Assembly (NCBI GenBank): GCA_902766015.1
Contig: CACXCC010000108.1
Coordinates: forward strand, 1-38,479
Length of the DNA: 38,479 bases
DNA from: an uncultured Veillonellaceae bacterium
GTDB taxonomy: Bacteria; Bacillota; Negativicutes; Selenomonadales; Selenomonadaceae
Reading direction: 5' to 3'
The notes below the pieces were generated by a model that had not been told where the DNA came from, ran no database searches, and worked only from the letters and a program-made list of their open reading frames with translations. Each line of letters opens with the position of its first letter. Position 1 is the stretch's first letter. Made by a program: the position numbers and the translations under genes. Below, piece by piece: positions 32,988 to 38,479 of the stretch.

Positions 32988-34202
32988 ATGATAAAACGTG
33001 ACTTATACTTAAAAAAACTGATCGCTTTTCAAAATCAGCCCCTGATCAAAGTGATCACCGGGATGCGCCGCTCCGGGAAATCGACACTGCTTATGCTCTT
33101 TGCCGCGTATCTTCGGGAACAGGGTGTACCGGATAATCAGATTATCGTGATGAATCTCGAGTCACTGGAATATGATGCGTATCTGGATTATCGGAAACTA
33201 TATCGTTATCTGAAAGAGCAGATTCAGGGAAAATCGCAGGTCTATCTGCTTCTCGACGAGATTCAGGCCGTGGACTCGTGGGAGAAAGTCGTCAATTCGT
33301 TGTACGAGGAAGGACTCGCGGATATCTATGTCACGGGATCGAATGCAAAAATGCTCTCGTCGGAGATTTCGACACTGCTTTCCGGACGTTATGTGGAGAT
33401 CGCGGTGTTTCCGCTGTCCTTTCGTGAATATCTGTCATTTTTGCCGGAAGAGCGGCGGCATGATAAGGACGCGGTGTTTCAACGGTATTTGAAATACGGC
33501 GGTCTGCCGGTTATTCCGCGCCTACCGCAGGATGACAATACGATCAGTCTGTTCCTTTCCGGTATCTATAACACGGTACTCATTAAGGATGTTGTGCAGC
33601 GGAGTGCAATTCGCGATCCGCAGCTGCTCGATCAATTGACGCATTTTCTCGCGGACAGTATCGGAAGCACTGTTTCCACGTCAAAGATCAGCGGTTACCT
33701 GACAAGTCAGGGACGTAAAGTCAGCGGTATTACGATTGACAACTACATGAAAATGCTCGAGGAAGCGTTCATCTTTTACCGTGCGCAGCGCTATGACATC
33801 AAGGGCAAGGCTTATCTGAAAACACAGGAGAAATATTATATCGTCGACACCGGTATTCGCAATGTCCTGCTGGGGTTCCGCGACGGCGATTACGGACATA
33901 TTCTCGAAAATGTCGTCTATCTAGAACTCCTGCGCCGCGGCTATAAGGTGTCAATCGGTCGCCTCGGCACGCTTGAAGTCGATTTTATCGCGGAAAAGAT
34001 GGATGAGAAAGTGTATTACCAGGTGTCGGCAAGCGTCATGGACGCGCAGACCCGGGATCGGGAACTGACCCCTTTGCGGAAAATCCCCGATCAGTATAAA
34101 AAGGTTCTGTTGACGACGGATCGGACGTATATCAGGGACTATGACGGGGTGCGGAATGTCAATATCGTTGACTTTTTGCTGGTGGATGACAATATGCTAT
34201 GA
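32988..34202 (+). CDS. AAA_14 / DUF4143 ATPase
   Basis: A 404-residue protein with an N-terminal AAA_14 P-loop domain and a C-terminal DUF4143 domain. Walker A is VITGMRRSGKSTLL, Walker B is VYLLLDEIQAV, and sensor regions are IYVTGSNAKML and the SGRYVEIAVFPLSFREYL motif diagnostic for the family. The winged-helix segment (about 225-270) and a terminal nuclease-like region (ENVVYLELLRRGYKVSIGR, LEVDFIAE) follow. It is a widespread accessory gene family of unknown function, often expressed from an autorepressed promoter. ATG 32988 is chosen because AGGTG is 6 nt upstream; the two earlier in-frame starts overlap that site. It is unrelated in detail to the ATPase_2 gene at 23868, but similar in style. 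Confidence 0.92.
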   Translation: MIKRDLYLKKLIAFQNQPLIKVITGMRRSGKSTLLMLFAAYLREQGVPDNQIIVMNLESLEYDAYLDYRKLYRYLKEQIQGKSQVYLLLDEIQAVDSWEKVVNSLYEEGLADIYVTGSNAKMLSSEISTLLSGRYVEIAVFPLSFREYLSFLPEERRHDKDAVFQRYLKYGGLPVIPRLPQDDNTISLFLSGIYNTVLIKDVVQRSAIRDPQLLDQLTHFLADSIGSTVSTSKISGYLTSQGRKVSGITIDNYMKMLEEAFIFYRAQRYDIKGKAYLKTQEKYYIVDTGIRNVLLGFRDGDYGHILENVVYLELLRRGYKVSIGRLGTLEVDFIAEKMDEKVYYQVSASVMDAQTRDRELTPLRKIPDQYKKVLLTTDRTYIRDYDGVRNVNIVDFLLVDDNML

Positions 34203-34299
34203 GCGGGGATTAAGCTATTCTTGTCGTTCTGGTAGGAATTACGGCATTCTTGGAGAAATAATAGAACAATGAATATCAGTTGACGGGGAGATGACGTAT

Positions 34300-37200
34300 A
34301 TGGCAGAAGAAGTCAACGATGTAAATAAAATCAAATCGATCTTTGAGTTCATAAAAGAGTATGGTGAGCAAAGAGGAAATACAATAAAGGATGTCCTGAA
34401 AGAGCCAAGGTGTTTTTTCTTGAACGATATTCCTGCTGATACACCATATATCTGTTTGCATAATCGCAATACTGAAATCTCGGTTGATGGAGAAGACGAG
34501 GAAGTCGATGACGATATTATTTTGTCAGTCCAAAAACCGGACTTTACTGCCTGCCCGGAACCGGGACGTGCTTTTAAGAAATGGTTACAGCCGGGATGGG
34601 AAGATTACCATAAAGATGTCAAATTATATGATACTGTAAAAAATGATCGGTCTGAATCGGTAGATCAATTATTGAATTTTCTTCCGTTAATTGGGGATGA
34701 TGGCAAGGAAACAAAAGTAAATTTGCAAGAGAATTTTTCCGATAACCCGCAGAGAGTTCGACAGTACAGCGGATGGCTGAAGAAACGTGACTTATGGGTA
34801 GAAGAACAGAAAAAGCTCGAGCAGATTCGTAATTTTTATTTTGACTTGTACGAGTGGTATATCGAGGCAGAGCAAAATAGTGAATCAAAGGAAATGATGG
34901 TCGGTAACGGTATCCTTACGGATACAAATGATAAGACGATTCACTATCCGCTTCTCTTGAAGCGCGTAGAAATTAAGTATCATCCGGATAAAAGCGAAAT
35001 TGTAATTAGCGATTCGGAGCGTCCGTCAGAGTTTTGTAATACAATATTTAATACCGTTGATGAAGTTAATCATTCTGCAATTGCCAAAGTAATGGAAAAT
35101 TTGGAAGATAATAATTATCATCCATTGGATCATCATGACGGTTGTGATTTTCTGAGAACATCGATTAATACTTTGTGTGAGAAAGGAAAATTTCTGAAGG
35201 AAACTCAAAAAGTACCAAAAGGATCTCCAGATATTTTGTTCGTACAGGATAACCCGGTGTTCTTCATTCGTAAAAAGTTGGACGGGCTGGGTAAATTTAC
35301 GGATAAAGTTCTTGAAAATATTGATGCAACAGGATATGCACCGGCAGTAATCCATAAAATTGTGGGAACGCATACTCAGGAAGTGTTGGAAGATATTCCA
35401 GAGCCGTCAATTGATCAATTATTGGCGGAAGTAGGCGGTGAAGATCCGGATATTCTTCTGTCAAAGCCGGCAAATCGGGAACAGCTTCAGATTGCGCAGG
35501 AGATTGAAAAGCACGATGCTGTTTTGGTTCAGGGACCGCCGGGAACCGGTAAAACACATACGATTGCTAATTTAATGGGACATTTTTTGGCACAGGGGAA
35601 AAGTGTTCTGGTAACGAGTTATACAGCAAAAGCATTGTCTGTTCTGAAAAATAAATTACCAACGGAAATACGAAATCTTTGCGTTTCCTTGCTGGATGAT
35701 ACCAATAAAGATATGGAAGAATCCGTTAATGGTATTACGGAATATATTTCGGGGACGAATTCACTGGAAGTGAAACGTAAAGCAGACGAGGCTCAACAGG
35801 CTCGTGTGGAAATCATTGGTAAGTTAGCTGCCGTACGAAAACGAATCTACACTTTGCAAAATAAAGAATATGAAACGATTGTCTTTCAAGGAGAAGGGAT
35901 TTCTCCGATTAATGCAGCGAAGTATGTCCATGACCATGAGACGGAATATGGCGATATTATCCCCGGAACGATAAAAATCGGTTCGCCTCTGCCGCTCAGC
36001 AGTGAAGAATTTATCTGGTTGTATAACAGTAATACATCGATTTCGGAACAGGAAGAAAATGAAATGGATCAGGATCTTCCCGATCCTAAGATATTGCCGT
36101 CACCGGAGGGGCTTGACAACTTACTGACAAATCAAAAGCAGTTGCTGGATGAGATTGAAACCGCAGCAAAACAGGCTGGTCTTCAATGGATAAATTCAGA
36201 AGATCATTATGAAATGCTCAGTACCAGTGGGAAACGTTTGGATTTTAAAATTGTTCCATTAGATAATGTCAAGGTGCTTGAACAATATCTCGCCACGTTA
36301 GAGGATTATGAAGCATGGGCCGCTCTTGTAGCAGCGGATGGGAAACGGGGGACTGGATTTAAGACAAGATGGAATAAACTTGTCAACAGTATCCAAGAAA
36401 CTTATGATTATTCAGGAACTGTATCCGATAATCTTCTCGGTGTTGAAATCCAGTTAACGTCTCAGGAAGACTATGGTGCATTTAATAGAACTATAGAGAA
36501 AATGAAAACGATATATGCCAAAGGAGAGACAATTGGGCGAATTAAACGGCTGTTGAATAAAGAATATGATCGGGTTGATGATAGTATCAAAATAAATGGG
36601 CATACTCTAAAAAACGCCGAAGATTGTGATAAGGCTTTACAATATATACATTTGCAGGAATTACGGAAACAAACCTCTCGCTATTGGGATGCATTAATGG
36701 CAAGTAATGGATTGCCGTCATTTGAAGATTTGCGTGCCTATGCACCGGAAATGGTTGCTGTAAACTATGTCGAAAAAATAAAACGCTATCTAGATTGGTA
36801 TGATACGGAATACAAGAAATTCATGTCATTGGTTGATGAGGCAGGTATTCCTTTTGGTTCGTTGGTCGTTTTTGATGATGCCATGGATGATGAAGGGCGT
36901 ATAAGAAAACTGTTGACGATTACAGACACTTCCCTGAAAGATTGGTGTGAGCTCCAGCGAAAAAATATTTCCTTGTATATGACCGATCAGACAGTAGAGA
37001 GAACAACGAAACAGGTTCAGGCTGTTCATAATTCCGAGTCGGGTTTATGTACAGATTTAATTCAAGCTTGGCAGACACGTGATCTCTCAGGTTATGCATT
37101 GACGTATAACAAAATATCGGAACTGTACTACAAAAATGCTGATTATAAAAAGCGTAGAGAATTGTTGCAAAGGTTAAGTGTTGCTGCTCCGCAGTGGGCC

Positions 37201-38454
37201 GAATGTATTCGTGTCCGCACGGGAATTCACGGGGATTCCATTCCGCCTAAACAGTTATTCGAGGTATGGAAATGGAAGCAGTATAAGGAAATTGTTGAAG
37301 ATATTACTTCGCAACCGTTTGATTACTTACAGAAGCAAAGCCATGAATTAGAGCAAGAATATAGAGAACAGACGGAATTGGTTGCATCGTATCGTGCATG
37401 GCTTCATTTGTTGCAGCGTACGGAACAAGACGGAGCGCTTCAGCAAAATTTGATGGGCTGGGTTCAACTGACCAGAAAAATTGGTAAAGGAACGGGAAAA
37501 CGTGCTCCTCAATTACGGGCTGAAGCGCGAAAACTCATGTCCAAATGTCAGGATGCTGTCCCGGCTTGGGTTATGACTATAGGAACAGCTCTGAACAATC
37601 TTGTCCCCGGGGAAAACCAATTTGACGTTGTTATTATCGACGAAGCCAGCCAGGCTGATTTATCCGCACTTACCATGTTGTATTTGGCAAAGAAAGTCAT
37701 CATTGTCGGTGATGATAAACAGGTAAGTCCGTTGGCAGTAGGCGTTGATTTAGATAATGTCACGAAGATGATCCAATCGCATTTGCAAGGCATTCCGAAT
37801 GCTGCTACATATGATGGCACTACTTCATTGTATGATATCGGCAGTCAAATTTGTCGACCGTTGATGCTGAAAGAACATTTTCGCTGTATACCAGATATTA
37901 TCGGCTTTTCCAATATCTACTGTTATGAAGGTAAGATTAAACCGCTTCGCGATACAAGTGATTGCAATCTTATGCCATCTTTGGTGTCGTACCGGGTTGA
38001 TGGAGAACGCGATAAAACACGGAAAATTAATCGGGTAGAAGCTGAAACAACGGTAGCGTTGATCCGTGCGATGATCGATTCACAGGAGTACGCTCATAAA
38101 ACGATTGGCGTTATTTCCCTTTTGGGAAATGAACAGGCAAAATATATCACGCGTCTGTTGCTTAACCAAAACGTCGATATGACATCCCATAAAATTCTTT
38201 GCGGCGATGCTTCGCAGTTCCAAGGTGATGAACGTGATGTCATTATCCTGAATATGGTTGACAGTAATAGAGGAACTACTCCTTTACGACTGACACGAGA
38301 TAATAAGACTTGGCAACGGTATAATGTTGCTGTAAGCCGTGCAAGGGATCAGGTATGGATTGTTTATTCTATGGATGCGTCAAAAGATCTGAATGAATAT
38401 ACCGATGAATCAGAGCCACCCAATATGATGGTGAGAGCCACCGGACAATGTTGA
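34300..38454 (+). CDS. Large UPF1-like SF1 helicase, C-terminus short
   Basis: About 1384 residues. A long N-terminal region without recognised domain precedes Walker A GPPGTGKTH (412-420). After a large insertion (about 500-1080, helical and charged) the second half of the SF1 helicase follows: VVIIDEASQADLS (D1114-E1115), VGDDKQVSP, LKEHFRCIPDIIGF, TIGVISLLGNEQA, FQGDERDVIILNMV and RYNVAVSRARDQVW. This is the UPF1/DNA2-like class. Many bacterial relatives carry a C-terminal Vsr/REase or PLD nuclease domain; here the protein stops 32 residues after motif VI (TESEPPN..TGQC-like tail), so none is present. Low GC and the neighbouring accessory ATPase suggest horizontal acquisition. Defence or repair roles are plausible but unproven. 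ATG 34300 has GGGAG 9 nt upstream; ATG 34291 abuts that site. Confidence 0.85.
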   Translation: MAEEVNDVNKIKSIFEFIKEYGEQRGNTIKDVLKEPRCFFLNDIPADTPYICLHNRNTEISVDGEDEEVDDDIILSVQKPDFTACPEPGRAFKKWLQPGWEDYHKDVKLYDTVKNDRSESVDQLLNFLPLIGDDGKETKVNLQENFSDNPQRVRQYSGWLKKRDLWVEEQKKLEQIRNFYFDLYEWYIEAEQNSESKEMMVGNGILTDTNDKTIHYPLLLKRVEIKYHPDKSEIVISDSERPSEFCNTIFNTVDEVNHSAIAKVMENLEDNNYHPLDHHDGCDFLRTSINTLCEKGKFLKETQKVPKGSPDILFVQDNPVFFIRKKLDGLGKFTDKVLENIDATGYAPAVIHKIVGTHTQEVLEDIPEPSIDQLLAEVGGEDPDILLSKPANREQLQIAQEIEKHDAVLVQGPPGTGKTHTIANLMGHFLAQGKSVLVTSYTAKALSVLKNKLPTEIRNLCVSLLDDTNKDMEESVNGITEYISGTNSLEVKRKADEAQQARVEIIGKLAAVRKRIYTLQNKEYETIVFQGEGISPINAAKYVHDHETEYGDIIPGTIKIGSPLPLSSEEFIWLYNSNTSISEQEENEMDQDLPDPKILPSPEGLDNLLTNQKQLLDEIETAAKQAGLQWINSEDHYEMLSTSGKRLDFKIVPLDNVKVLEQYLATLEDYEAWAALVAADGKRGTGFKTRWNKLVNSIQETYDYSGTVSDNLLGVEIQLTSQEDYGAFNRTIEKMKTIYAKGETIGRIKRLLNKEYDRVDDSIKINGHTLKNAEDCDKALQYIHLQELRKQTSRYWDALMASNGLPSFEDLRAYAPEMVAVNYVEKIKRYLDWYDTEYKKFMSLVDEAGIPFGSLVVFDDAMDDEGRIRKLLTITDTSLKDWCELQRKNISLYMTDQTVERTTKQVQAVHNSESGLCTDLIQAWQTRDLSGYALTYNKISELYYKNADYKKRRELLQRLSVAAPQWAECIRVRTGIHGDSIPPKQLFEVWKWKQYKEIVEDITSQPFDYLQKQSHELEQEYREQTELVASYRAWLHLLQRTEQDGALQQNLMGWVQLTRKIGKGTGKRAPQLRAEARKLMSKCQDAVPAWVMTIGTALNNLVPGENQFDVVIIDEASQADLSALTMLYLAKKVIIVGDDKQVSPLAVGVDLDNVTKMIQSHLQGIPNAATYDGTTSLYDIGSQICRPLMLKEHFRCIPDIIGFSNIYCYEGKIKPLRDTSDCNLMPSLVSYRVDGERDKTRKINRVEAETTVALIRAMIDSQEYAHKTIGVISLLGNEQAKYITRLLLNQNVDMTSHKILCGDASQFQGDERDVIILNMVDSNRGTTPLRLTRDNKTWQRYNVAVSRARDQVWIVYSMDASKDLNEYTDESEPPNMMVRATGQC

Positions 38455-38479
38455 GCCGATTTTTCAATCTGCTCATGAG

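Overview
The window looks like chromosome of a Negativicutes bacterium (Veillonellales/Selenomonadales type): Firmicutes-style Shine-Dalgarno sites, promoters, intrinsic terminators and 6S RNA occur together with diderm genes, namely an ADP-heptose-type glycosyltransferase and a YadA-type trimeric autotransporter with an extended signal peptide. Base composition is moderately GC-rich. It falls in the middle of the TAA adhesin and in the large helicase gene at the right end. No tRNA, rRNA or CRISPR array was seen. The genus cannot be fixed from the sequence.

Left part (1-10.5 kb), mostly housekeeping: an LtaS-like membrane phosphotransferase/sulfatase; ribosomal protein L32 (rpmF, minus strand); a YloV/FakA-like protein that has lost its ATP-binding aspartates; a short orphan transcript with a consensus promoter and a terminator (candidate sRNA); a family 9 glycosyltransferase; a large SNF2 helicase; 6S RNA; and a two-gene unit of an HD hydrolase and a stand-alone CARF-like protein. 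A 262-bp long inverted repeat and a 55-codon ORF follow.

Metabolic block (10.5-17.3 kb): a dicarboxylate (DASS) transporter and a fumarase/aspartase-superfamily lyase on the minus strand, divergent from a LysR regulator that is translationally coupled to an unrecognised protein. This is probably one regulated carboxylate-utilisation locus. The transporter start codon is separated from a near-perfect Shine-Dalgarno site by a hairpin. A secreted tannase-like esterase follows.

Surface/mobile block (17.3-25.4 kb): a small serine recombinase, then repeats around a promoter, then a 1264-codon trimeric autotransporter adhesin. Its conserved ESPR tryptophan codon is an amber stop. Next is a TnpB-like protein that lacks a RuvC aspartate and a recognisable zinc finger but keeps a strong ribosome binding site and an omega-RNA-like 3' region. 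An ATPase_2/DUF234 gene bracketed by direct repeats closes the block. The recombinase/repeat switch, the amber codon and the nuclease-dead TnpB are the most unusual features, and together they suggest layered control (or decay) of a surface adhesin.

Right part (25.4-38.5 kb): a small exported protein, an MFS efflux pump, a DUF488 protein, a ThrE-type amino-acid exporter, a ZIP metal transporter, enolase, a secreted degenerate metallo-beta-lactamase-fold protein, an AAA_14/DUF4143 ATPase, and a very large UPF1-like SF1 helicase that ends soon after motif VI. The octamer TGACGTCA occurs nine times in the window, about 16 times chance expectation.
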